A stretch of DNA of 64,000 nt from Aaosphaeria pasadenensis (taxonomy: Eukaryota > Ascomycota > Dothideomycetes > Pleosporales). The position numbers and the translations under genes are program-made. The DNA is taken from NCBI GenBank assembly GCA_022813625.1, contig JAKLMB010000036.1, positions 248,001-312,000 of the forward strand, given 5' to 3'. How positions within the stretch are numbered: position 1 is the first letter of the stretch; each line of letters starts with the position of its first letter. Of the stretch, positions 35,101-46,404 are shown piece by piece. The notes beneath the pieces are model-generated. The model was given only the letters and a program-made list of their open reading frames with translations, made no database searches and had not been told where the DNA came from.

Positions 35101-38100
35101 GCGTTTTGCTGCGAAATGTTTAGTATTTGTCACCAGGTTGTGGTTCAGAAACTTACATCCATGGCCATCGGTCTTTCCATGCGCTTGGATATACCAGTCT
35201 TTGATGTCTTTGTCATTCAAGGTCTTGATATTGTGATACCAGGTAACCCATCGCATCCCAACGTGCCGGGTACCTAGTATGAGGAAGGTGACAAAGAGGT
35301 ACAGTACACACGGATACACGATGATGTCGTAGTCAGGGATCCAAGTCGTAATCAAGGGAGAGATTACTAGCGTTGGGATAAGTAGAATTATAGCTTTCCG
35401 CCCATTGAGAAATGCGGATCCTGGAACCTGGTAGGTAGAGAGGACTGCAAGCACCGACAGGTATGATGTTAAGCCAAGAAGATAAAAGAAGAAAATAGCT
35501 CCGGATTGCACGTTTACCACAGCAGAGATGACGATGAAACCGACAAAGCTCGCTGCGGCAGTGAAAGCAAGACCTCCGATTAGGCGAGTTAGGACAAACA
35601 TGTTAGCCGCAGAGAACGCCATCGATATAAGGTAGTAGGTGCCTCCAATGGAGATCCAGGTCCCAATGGCGCTTGAGAGCAACAGAGATGCCATCAATGC
35701 CAAAGTGGCGTACTTCTGTTGTTCATATGTCATGAAGGCACTGAGATAGAGACCATGACCAGTCGATGTGAGAAGCATAATATCTGCAGAATATTAGCAG
35801 GGCCGAGGAAATACCAGAAGAATACCCCTTACCAACAAGAGCCGGAATAGCGAATACACTAAGAAATGTAAAGCGGCGAAAACCTGGCATAGAGGCTTGC
35901 TTTTGGTCGGGATCAATGTCTGTTTGTGCAGCGGCGTATGCCGATGCAAATGAAGGTGCGTTGAAAATCCACATCGGTGGTTGGTGTTCCTCTTTATTAT
36001 AGTGATCACGGTGTCTCTTAGAGAGTAGAATACCAATGTCACTTGGTGTAATGTCGAAGTAAGCCTCACAACGGGATCCCAAGGCAAATAACTCTGCAAA
36101 TGCCGCACTTTGGTCACTATACTGATTGAAAAGAGGGTTGCGGTCTGACACCTCGATATACACCTCTTCGAAAGCGGCCTTTCTGGCAGCACAGAAAATG
36201 CAAAATAGAACAAAATCCGTGACAGAGTCAATTTTGTCCCGACTCGTCAGCTTTTCCAGTGCAGCTGTCATGACGTCGAGGTTTTCATGGTCGCGATACC
36301 ATAGAAGACTTCCGAAATTGTAGTCAATATGTCGGAAAAGTTCAATTGCGTCTTGCTTGTCGAGGCATGGAAGATCACAAAGGCGGTACCATTTGAGTCG
36401 CGCATGCACAAGAGCCTCATCAGTGACTGCCCCACTAATATAGTCCATGTTGGCCAGTTTCTTTAGCTGACGATAAGTTGGGACGTCAATTAGGAGTTCC
36501 TCGCAGTGCGACTTAATCGATGAGAGAAGTGGGCAGCCATCATCCCACTCACAATACTGTAAATGCTGGAGCTGTAGCAAAAGATCGGAGCAGGATAGTA
36601 AGTTCAGGTCCTGATCCATTCTGGTGGGCAGTCTTTCCAAAGACTCAGAGTCAGCGTGAAATTGGGCCATTCCGTACTCGGCTAGAAAACACTGATACCG
36701 AGAAAAGCTCGACTTGCTCAGATAAGTGTGCAGAAGAGCAGACGGAACATCCTGGACAGACTTTGATAGATAGATCACCAAAGATGACGTTCGTGGTTCT
36801 ATTTCCCAAATGGCCCAAAATTGGCCACCGGTAGGAGTATGAAATCCCGAATCGAGGCCAGTATATACTTGCAACTGGTATATGTCGTCAATCTCATCAT
36901 TGCAGCGGGATAGAGCATCTGCAAACCTGAAGATGGCGTCCTTTGAAGATGGAATAATGTTAAGCATTCGGCTTTCCGAAAGCGCGAATGTTCTGAGAAC
37001 TTTCGACGTTGCATGAAGCTGCTTAGAAGACATTTTACTCAACAGATTTAGATTGCGTAGACGCCGTTGCGACGTCAATACGTGATCAAAGTCCGCTTGG
37101 GAGGCATTGAGACCAATGGGGAAGCATCCTAGCGGTCCATAGAAGCTTCCGCTAAATGAGCATGACAAAGGATTTGCCGCTCGCTTGTCGATACAGGAAC
37201 TCCAGTCCAGCCCGGGAGAAAGGGGAGACATTGGTGAAGATGTGATGATAGCCCCATTTTCATCAATTTCTGGGTAATGAACGGTAAGTGTAGATGCACT
37301 CGAGCTTTCATTGCCATCTGAGTCGGCGTCAGAACCGTCCAGGCCAGCAAGCGTGGTACCCAGCTGTGGAAACATCTCATGAAGCGGCAGATAATCATCA
37401 ATAATGCTTGAGAATTCTGGCGAGAGCTACACTGAGATCAGTTGCTGTATTCTTGCGATCGACTAAAGAACTCACTATTCTCGTAGATCTGAACTTTTCG
37501 TGTATGGCCATTACCTTCCTGTTCTTGAGCCATTGGAATGCTGCTAGAGGCTCCTCGCAGGACCGGACATGCGATAGATCGGTTAATGCGCCCTCTCTGG
37601 CAACAAATGGTATCGCACCGTGGTAGCTACACCACATGTGCGCTCTCCGGGCGACGGCATGGGACAATTCGGCATCCCCATCCACAGTATCCCACATCAT
37701 TACCATGAAAGGCCTCATGCACGACTCCGACACAAAGGCCTTTGTAGTGCTTTTCATACTGTCCATGGCAAAGAAGTCTCGACGTGCTCCGTTTGGGAGT
37801 ATAGTACCATTCCTCACAACAATACCAGCGAACAGTTTGAGATTCAACTTTTCCACCTTGTCTAAGAAATCAGGAGGACCAATTTCTAGGAAAACGTCGA
37901 GGCCGTGGGCAGCAAGAAGCTTCGCCAAACCATTCAAAAGAGGTACGGAAAGGCGTTCGCACCAGCCCGCCACCAAAACTCCAGTGAAGTATCGTTGTTG
38001 ATCATCTCGTCTTAGGAATTTTCGAACTACCTCAGAAACGAGATACACTGCTGGAAGCATGTCGACTTCACATTGGCCGGCTCTGAAGTTCAGAACACGA

Positions 38101-38601
38101 AGAAGGTCGAGCCTCGCGATCAAGTGTGGGCCCAAGTCGTTGCCATAGTCGTTGATGGCGTCCATGACTCCGGGCTTTCCATAGTCTAATACCACAGCTT
38201 CCCATTGTGTCAAAACATCTAGCTCTTCCTTTGTGGTTGGTGTGCTTAGAGGACCTAGATACACCCCGAATGAGGTTGGTTTTGTAGGCAGAGGGTGTCT
38301 TGGGCGAATTGGTGAAGCAGTTTGTCTCAAGATATGGATCTGTTCTTGGATTGCATATGGCAATGCAGGAACCCCTTTATCAACCTATCAAGTATTGTAA
38401 GCTCCGAAAACTATAAAATTTTCATTAGTGCAAATTTATTCTTACACGAAAAAGCTGTCGAATGGCAGTATAAGATGTCTTCAAGAAGGCGAAGATTCCA
38501 ATTACTCCACTAGCAATAATGATAGCAAGAAGAGTCCACTCCCACCACTCCTTAAGGAGATGTTCCGAGTTGAACGCCGTGATACCAAGAATGTTCGCCA
38601 T
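29141..38601 (-). CDS. gtb3: Giant GT4 membrane glycosyltransferase, GAG synthase Gtb3
   Basis: Seven exons on the minus strand: 38446-38601, 37476-38384, 35833-37426, 35157-35783, 30999-35108, 30671-30949 and 29141-30621. The six introns are 48-61 nt and all junctions keep frame. The product is 3,051 aa. One membrane helix lies at 22-42 (WTLLAIIIASGVIGIFAFL). A soluble region follows, then clusters of helices at roughly 890-1080, 1240-1440 and 1790-1900. The GT4 domain spans about 2270-2780: a donor-side loop, DTGTWPNEGGGVSACRRDLI, and the EX7E motif in SEGLPLALGEA near residue 2697. The tail is disordered. The GT4 part resembles bacterial PelF. In A. fumigatus, Gtb3 is the proposed polymerase and exporter of galactosaminogalactan. 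The 48-nt intron at 35109-35156 is in frame, so it can be mistaken for coding sequence. Confidence 0.9.
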
Positions 38602-40540
38602 GGTTCGATCGACTCCCAACCACTCAACAGTGGGGTTTTCTTGAAGGTCGAACTTGTTGAGTAACCTCGGGAAGCCCCGAGGGCAGGTGCACAAACGTGG
38701 GGAAACGTTGTTATAATAGAGCGATTATGGGGTAATTCACTAGATGAAAGATGGAGGATGCAGACACAGAGCAAGGACAAGGTGTTTCATGATGAATGCA
38801 TGTGATGTCGGCCACCAAAACCATGGGACATGGTGGAGAGGCGAACCAGGAAAATGTTCGCTATTATAAGGCTCGATGTACTACCAAAGTAAAATGCCGG
38901 TACATGGGCGCTATGAATCAGCTCGGGCGGGCGCAAATGAAGTGAATAGCCTGTGAGCAAGGCCTCATGTATGCCAGTGCTGATCACTTCTACGTGTTAG
39001 CTGGCATATGGCATGACCACCAGCGAAAAATGCGCCATCGCCCAGTGGTCAGTAGCAGCAAAGCGAAACGAGGGCATGCTTCGAGAAGCTTTACGGAGAG
39101 ACATAGGCGAGCTCAAAGAGGCAGGGAGATGCAGTCTGTCCCAGCGGGCGCCTGGCAGATTTCGAAGCCTTTTGGCCGGGAGTTGTTGTGCCGCTGCTAG
39201 TGACAGCGTTATGTGTTGCTATGAGAAACAAGTACGAAGTTCAATCTATCCCTGGCAATGGTCTGGGGTAAGAGGAACCACGGTAGAACAGGGGCTATGT
39301 GCCGTTCTAATATATGATCTACCTATAGTCCATGTTGTACTCCGTCAGTGGAGGACAAGGTGCACGGGCGGGGAATGGTGGAGAAATGGGGACCGGACAA
39401 TGGCCGACGCCGGTGGGTTCAAGAGGGGAGCAGCAGACGAGGTGGCGGAAGATCGAAGCGGAGGAATAGTTGGAGAGGGAGGGTAGTAGACACTGCGTAG
39501 GAAACTTGAGGCTGAATCGGCTACGAAATCCGTTCCCTAAAGTAGATACATGCAAATCGTTGTACAGATTGGCATGAACATGGGCTGTTGTGAATGTAGG
39601 TCCGTGCGTGTTGCCGTTTTAACGCCTTTAGCCTAACCTCGATCTTCCCCATCCCGAGTTAATATCAACCTTCATCAATCCCGGCATCACTTACACCAAC
39701 ATTCTCTGCTCTCCTAGTCGATTCATGCACTTTGTGCATATCAATGTCCGGGAATTGTAATTGCTTCCTGTATGTCGAAATGTACGAGCTTGCGTAAGAG
39801 CATGCTGGACACCCGCTTTTGGTTACGGGACGCGTCGCTCCAATATCGTCGATGAGCCCTGTCTAAAGTCTCTGCAGTCTCAATGGAACCTCGGACTGTA
39901 TACGCCTTCAGTCCGTGTTCTAAAGTAGCTGAATGTGACTTTGTCAGGCACTTCCAGTGTGGTGCTCGGGCTGACGATGCCGCATCCATCATGGTCCAGG
40001 TCTATGCAATCACTTGAACCAAGAGCAAGCTGCGTATGCTTCACTGTGTCCTATCTTTAAAGACAAGATCACATTTTTGAACAAGCTCAATGCTACTGTG
40101 CCAACACGTGGCGGGTGTATTCTTTCTTGTGGGTACCCCATCGGAATGGATGCCCGCCAAGTTACCTTGCCAATCGCTATATTTCCTGCTATCACTTGAG
40201 GGATACTGTTAATGTCACACGTAGCTTCAGGTGGTTGCAATGGAAAGGGGTACACTCATAGAGTCAGCGTTGTCTTGCAATTCAAAGCCGCGTCATAGTT
40301 TGACGTCCTCCTTGAACTAGACCAGCCACATTGGTTCTTAGAATGGTAATGTGTATTCTAGGGGAGAAAAAAAATCGATAGTTGAGCATCGGTTATCGTA
40401 TATGCTGCGTCTGGACCAATACTTCGTTCTTCGCCCAATAGCTATCCTGGTACTTCTGCCGAGAGTCTGCTTTATTAAGCCTTCTAGTTCCCCAAAATTT
40501 TGTGACAAGCACCTCGTCGACATTCTTTTCAGTCATCGCA
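38602..40540. promoter_or_regulatory. Divergent promoter region gtb3 / agd3
   Basis: A 1.94-kb spacer between the divergent starts of gtb3 and agd3, long enough for shared control of synthase and deacetylase. Small open frames have no family features. One match to the StuA-type site WCGCGWNM lies at 39828-39835, a motif short enough to occur by chance. No gene is recognised. Confidence 0.6.
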
Positions 40541-42834
40541 ATGGCACCTTCCTTATGGTTGTCAATGCAATCTTGCGCAGTTACTGCCCTCTTGCTGTTC
40601 TCGCAAGGAATATCTGCGTACGTTGGAAGTGCCACCGTCTCGAGCACAATCCTCATCATAGCTCGTGACCAGACGTCTGCCCAAAATGGAGCTGCTTCCG
40701 GCCTACAGGGCTACGGAATCCCTTATGAGGTCCTTGCAGTTCCTCAGGAAGGCATTGCGAACCTGCCAATCCTCAATTCTTCCGCAACCCACGGAAACTA
40801 TGGTGGGATAGTAGTTGTCAGTGAAGTGGGGTACAACTACGGTGATCAATTCTACAGTGCTCTCACAAGGAGACAATGGAACCAGCTTTGGGATTATCAA
40901 TCACAATTCGGTGCACGAATGGTGCGATTAGACGTCTTCCCGACCGCCGACTTTGGTGTTGCAAGCAATGGCGCTGGCAACGTAAGAGATGAGCCGGTAA
41001 TCTTCACTGATACCAGCGCATTCTCGACAGCAGGGTTGAAGACGTGAGTTGCCACATTTCTCTTGTTCACGTTGATTAATTCGCAAAATTTGCCCCTGCG
41101 GCAAAACTTTGCCGAGTTCCTTGTGGATAGTATCTATATAGGACGCGTGACTAATCCATTTACCAGGAACGCCAACATCAGTATCGCGAACATCTTCCAT
41201 AACCCAGCGAAGATTACGAACGCTACGATTGCTAAAGAGATCGCCAAGTTCGGCACTGCAGGAACCGCTGCGGTTATTAACAACCTCGGGACCCGACAGC
41301 AGATGGTATGGTTTATGCCATTTGCACTTGATTGGTCGGGCGCTAGCAACTACATTCAGCATTCATGGATCAATTGGGTGACAAGAGGCCTCTACGTTGG
41401 CTTCAAGAGAATATACTTTAGCACGCAAGTCGACGACATGTTCTTGGAAACTCCGCTGTACAGGCCTCAGGGTCAATCATACCGTTGCAAACCAGATGAC
41501 CTGTCTATGCATGTTGACTGGCAATTGGATCTTAACAAAAGGATGCCGACTGGGTCTGAGTACTTTGTTGAGATCGGACATAACGGAAACGGCGATATCG
41601 AAGCTGCAACTGATACCACCCAGGGTGCGAGATCCTGCACTCCTGCTTCTGGCATTGAGTATCCAGACCAAGCGGATGGAAGCCCAGAATACACGAAGCC
41701 GCCAGGGACTGGCACGGATATTTGGCCTGCTACCCCCGAGAAATATACTTGGAGTCTGGAATGTGCGGAACTTGATGATCTTCAGAATTGGTTCGCCGAT
41801 ACTGATAACCGCGATTCATTCGCGCATATCTCCCATACGTTTAGTCACGCGGATCTAACTAATGCTACTTACAAAGACGCAGCGAAAGAGATTCAATTCA
41901 ACAAAGCTTGGTTGAAGCAAGTCGGTCTCGAAGCTGCGAAGCGATTCAGTCCTAAAGGAATTATCCCCCCTGCTATCACAGGACTTCACAACGCCGATGT
42001 TATCCAGGCATGGATGGAGAATGGCATTGTCAATGTTGTTGGTGACAATACTCGCCCTACGCTGAGGAACACCCAGAATACCTTTTGGCCTTTGAAAACT
42101 ACTGTTGCCGGTAATGGTTATGATGGACTCAATGTCATGCCTCGATGGGCGACAGTCATTTACTACAATTGCGATCTGCCAGCATGCACCCTCCAAGAAT
42201 GGATTGACACTTCTGGAGGCAAGGGAACATTCAATGATCTCATGAATGATGCAAAGAACACAGCCATCAGGAATCTGATGGGTCTTCACTGGGACGCGTA
42301 AGTCTGTTCTCTAGTGATTAAAGCTAAATACTAATCGACTTAGATATATGTTTCATCAAGCCAACATGCGAGTTAATGATATTCCGAACACAATTATCAA
42401 CGGGAAGAAAGGCCAATATTCTTTGCTCATGACCTGGGTAGAGATAATTGCACAAGAGATGATGAGGCTGTAAGTGCTCGCCCGTGTCTTCCTTCGTAGC
42501 AGTGAGACTAACTTATGACAGCACAACATGGCCCTTCAAGACTCTTAAGCACGATGATCTCACTCAGGCCTTCCTCAATCGACAGACACGAGATCTTTGC
42601 CGACCCAGTATGACTTGGCAAACATCTGCCAATGGAGCAAATATCGAAAGCGTCAACGTGTATACTGCGGGTGGCAACAAATGTGGCACTACCATTCCCA
42701 TCACCGTACCTGGTGCTGTCTCTTCAACTACTGGTGCCACAAAGGAACAGCTGGGTAGCGATCCACTCACACTCTGGGTCACTATGAGCGGCGCATCCCG
42801 CAACTACAAGTTCTCAAAGGCTATTGCGCTCTAA
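40541..42834 (+). CDS. agd3: Secreted polysaccharide deacetylase Agd3 (CE18)
   Basis: Four exons: 40541-41043, 41167-42297, 42344-42469 and 42522-42834, with introns of 123, 46 and 52 nt; 690 aa. An N-terminal signal peptide (MAPSLWLSMQSCAVTALLLF, cleavage near SAYV) predicts export. The core holds TQVDDMFLE near residue 256 and HISHTFSH near 387. These look like the Asp and His metal motifs of NodB-type de-N-acetylases, in the arrangement of the CE18 family founded by A. fumigatus Agd3. That enzyme removes acetyl groups from GalNAc in galactosaminogalactan, giving the cationic polymer needed for adhesion. The family call rests on overall similarity plus the neighbours. The first intron's 3' end is chosen by its GACTAAT branch site and TTTACCAG; an alternative acceptor at 41130 would add 12 residues. 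Confidence 0.88.
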
Positions 42835-45178
42835 GTGTATTCCATGGAACTAGTTTCTCGTTATTTTTGGAGTGTTAATTCCGTCCAGAGGGCTGCGGCC
42901 AAAGAGATAATCTGCGACCAAAATTGTCTTATGTACAAAAATTGCATTGACTCTCAATTTTTAAATCCCTGTCACCTGCGAATCGTCTCAAGGTCATGGG
43001 AATTTCCTCACAGCATAGACAAATCCATAGCACTCGCTCTGGACCCATCGAGGATCTTGGTCATGCAAGGGAGGGTGGCATGATCTCTCCGGAAGAGCGC
43101 TTGATTCTCTTCATGGTCTTGGGCTTCTTCAAGGGTACGAATGTACATATGTATTTATTGGAAGATACCAATTCGGTAGTTGCTTCAGCATTTGTAATTT
43201 TTTTCCGATGCAATTCTTGTTGACATCTTGCATATCTTGACCCAGGAGTAGAATGTGCGGTCCCAATAGCTTAAGGATGTACATCCCATTTCGAGAGGAT
43301 TTTAGCATCACTGCGATGCATACAAAAGGGGCAAAGTCTTCAAATCTCACAGTCTTCCTATTTCGGACGGCTTCTCGTGTGCAACATGCATCGTTGTCGT
43401 TCATCGGACTCGTCCAGAATCGGCAGCAACATGTCTCAGTTCTGGCGGATCCATGCGATTTCTTAGTGATACATAACAATGCCCCGCTCACGCATGCTTG
43501 ATTCTGCATGCAGAGTAATGGCAAGTATTCGTTCCCATTTTGGACTGAACGTGCGTGGCCAACGTTCTGGCCTTCCTTCTCACGATCGAAGCAATTCACT
43601 TCATGATCCAAGGGGGGTTTAGCGTAGCCAAGGCTTTCCCCCCTGATCCGCTCCTTCGGCCCGGCCCCATCCAACGCCGCCTCAGATCGCATCACCCACC
43701 ACCAACGCTCAACGCGCTATTGTACGCAGATTGATCCGATACGATCTGCGAGTAAGTTATCTCCCACTGCACTGCTCCCAACGCCCACGCTAATACAACA
43801 CGAGGAGCTTAATTGAACAACTCGTTTTCTCAATTATCAGCCTCACCTGGGCCACTTGGAACACGAAATTGGCTCGCTAGCTATTTCGCGCAGAATTAGA
43901 CTTCGGCTGGCCTTGCGTGCGCAGGATAGTGAGGGGGCCAGACCACGCCTGGGTCGCCCCCAAAAGGATAAAGTGAAGAGCCCTACCTACATGCATGTCA
44001 CCTGACGCACAGCCACCCTATATACTCTGGAAGAAAAGGGAAGATGGGGACTTTTGGCTATTGAGCGATCAGACATTCGCCGGCGGCATTCTCCCAGTGG
44101 TCCAATCAGGACGCCCGTGAGACTGTCCATTCCGTCTTCCGCAAGCTGTTTGAGGAAGTATCTCATGTAGCTCAATCTAGTTGCTGACGGCCACGCTGCC
44201 GTCTTTGCCATTGTCCCTGACTTCTCGCAATACTGGTGGTGGTGCTGTTGTTGTGAGGACAACTCGCGCGCCAGCAAATTTCTCTTCTCGTTGCGTACCC
44301 TTTTTCTCGAGTTCATTGATCTCTCTACATTTACAACGTTGCTACGCCTCACGCTACATCCTGCATTATAGCATCGAAAATACGCCACATTTCCACATAT
44401 ACTTTCAATGGCGCAGCAACCTTCTCTCAGGAGCACCTAAGCCTCATCAAATCCATCCCTGCATTGTTTCATTCTGTACCATCTCCCCCCCAATAGAGCA
44501 TCTCCAGGCGCCAATCTGCTTTTCGTCCAGTTATTCCATATTAAACTGGACAGGCGGCTGCACTTCCCAAACGACCGCTTTCCGCCATCTACGCCGTCAA
44601 TTTCATCTGCTCGGTTTCTGAAAAGAGCCATATGCATAGCCAGGAAGACATCGGATTCGTCACAATTTCCCTGAAGCATTCGGCCCTTCTGTGAGCTGTA
44701 TTGAAGTGCTGCTGCGCCCCCAGAAAATTCATTTGTGAATTGAACTCAAGAGAGAGACCATTCATCCATAAAGAGGATATATTTCCACCAAGAGCCTTGT
44801 CACTTGGACAATACCAAGCTTGCCCAGCATCCATATACCCAAAACGGAGTTCGCAAAATTAAAAATTATTCCTTTCAGCCATTGAGCATCGTGCTTCAAA
44901 GCGAAATTTGCAAAAACAGTGCGATCAGCCCAGCCTGAGGATACCGAAAAGGGAAATCGTTACTGTTTCGAGGCTTCCTTCCGCATCCGCCGATCGATCT
45001 GCGGAGGTACAGTGGAGATACTTCATAATTATTTCTCCTCGGTTTTCTCTTGGTTGTAAGCTTGGATTACGTCGGCTGAAAAAGGTCGTGAGGGGATATC
45101 ACATCATTCTTGAGCACAACGTTCCCCACCCTTGATCAGAAAGCCAGTTGAAGGGGGAAACATCTATATACAAAAGCC
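42835..45178. other. 2.3-kb spacer between agd3 and ega3
   Basis: No gene is recognisable. Open frames of up to 188 codons (minus strand, 43129-43695) and 146 codons (44181-44621) lack domain features, and I regard them as chance. The right part is expected to carry the ega3 promoter. Confidence 0.5.
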
Positions 45179-46404
45179 ATGGCTGACCCTCGGGATTCTA
45201 AACTTGCCGTGGGACCCAGTGCTTCTCCTAATCGACACTCCAGGAAGAAATGGTTGATCATACTCGCTGTCGCGTTCTTGGTCATTGCGATTGGACTGGG
45301 GGTAGGGTTGGGTGTTGGTCTGACCAGGAATGGTGGTGGTGATGATGGCAATGACGACTCCGGACCTACGCCTACGTCGTCTCCACTACCAACACCAACG
45401 TCGCGGTTGGCTTGGAGGCCAAAGGTCAATGATACCTGGCAGATTATGCTTCTGCATCCACCATCCCTTAATGCTGATGCTGCTTCTGTAACTCCGGATG
45501 TGGATATCTTCGACATCGATCTTTTCGACACAACCAAGGAGACCATCGACACGCTACACAAGCTGGGGAAGAAAGTGATATGCTATTTCAGTGGAGGGAG
45601 CTATGAGCCATATCGACCGGACAGCGCCGAATTCGAGAAGAACGACATTGGTGCAGACCTTCAGGGCTGGCCAGGAGAGAAATGGATCAAGCTGGGCAGC
45701 GAAAATGTGAGAAGAATCATGAAGGGTAGGGTGGAGTTGGCCCACCACAAAGGATGTGATGGTGTAGACCCCGACAATGTTGACGGCTTCGTAAGTTCAA
45801 TTTGTTTCTGCAAGTTCCTTGAACAGTCTGTGCGGTTCCAGACGAGGAAGTATTAAAAGGCGAAGGTTGCGGCTTACCGGTATTGCCGATAGCATGCTGT
45901 GGATGGATGTTGGAAGCGAAACCATGAGAGTTGAAGTGGAACAAATTCGATTGAAATCTGTACTGACACACTGAACAGCAAAATGAGAATGGGCTCTCCC
46001 TAACAGCGGACGATTCTATCTCGTTCATGTCCTACCTGTCCAACATCACTTCGCCTCTAAACCTTACCCTAGGCCTCAAGAACGCCGGCGACATCATTAA
46101 GAACGTTCTCCCAATCGTACATTTCTCGGTAAACGAACAATGCGTGGAACATTCTGAGTGTTCGACCTTCGCGGCCTTCATTCAAGACGACAAACCCGTT
46201 TTTCATATCGAGTATCCGGACGGGGCTGGAAAAGAAGGACTGAGGGCGAACACGGTAAACAAATATTGCTCAAGAGAAGGAGATGCGCGAGGAAGTGATC
46301 AGTTCAGCACAGTGCTAAAGACGATGGACTTGAACGGTTGGGTGGAGACCTGTGACGGCACGGTGATGACTACGACTATGAATGAAACAAGCCCGAATCA
46401 TTAA
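45179..46404 (+). CDS. ega3: Membrane-anchored GH114 endo-galactosaminidase Ega3
   Basis: Two exons, 45179-45790 and 45979-46404, with a 188-nt intron, the longest in the accessory block; 345 aa. A short basic cytosolic tail is followed by one helix, WLIILAVAFLVIAIGLGVGL (about 25-44), then a Gly/Asp/Thr/Pro-rich stalk. This is a type II membrane anchor with the enzyme outside. The catalytic domain has VICYFSGGSYEPYRPD, GWPGEKWIKLGSENVRRIMK and KGCDGVDPDNVDGF, typical of GH114. In A. fumigatus, Ega3 cleaves alpha-1,4-linked GalNAc/GalN in galactosaminogalactan. The intron begins immediately after the DPDNVDGF motif. The join VDGF-QNENGLSL restores the family pattern and fixes the acceptor. 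Confidence 0.9.

Noticed and set aside
39828..39835. StuA-like site (WCGCGWNM) in the gtb3/agd3 spacer, and another at 41143-41150 inside agd3 intron 1
   Set aside because: The motif is so degenerate that about one match per kilobase is expected, so these are not evidence of StuA control.
43129..43695. 188-codon open frame on the minus strand between agd3 and ega3
   Set aside because: No recognisable motif and no plausible splice extension.
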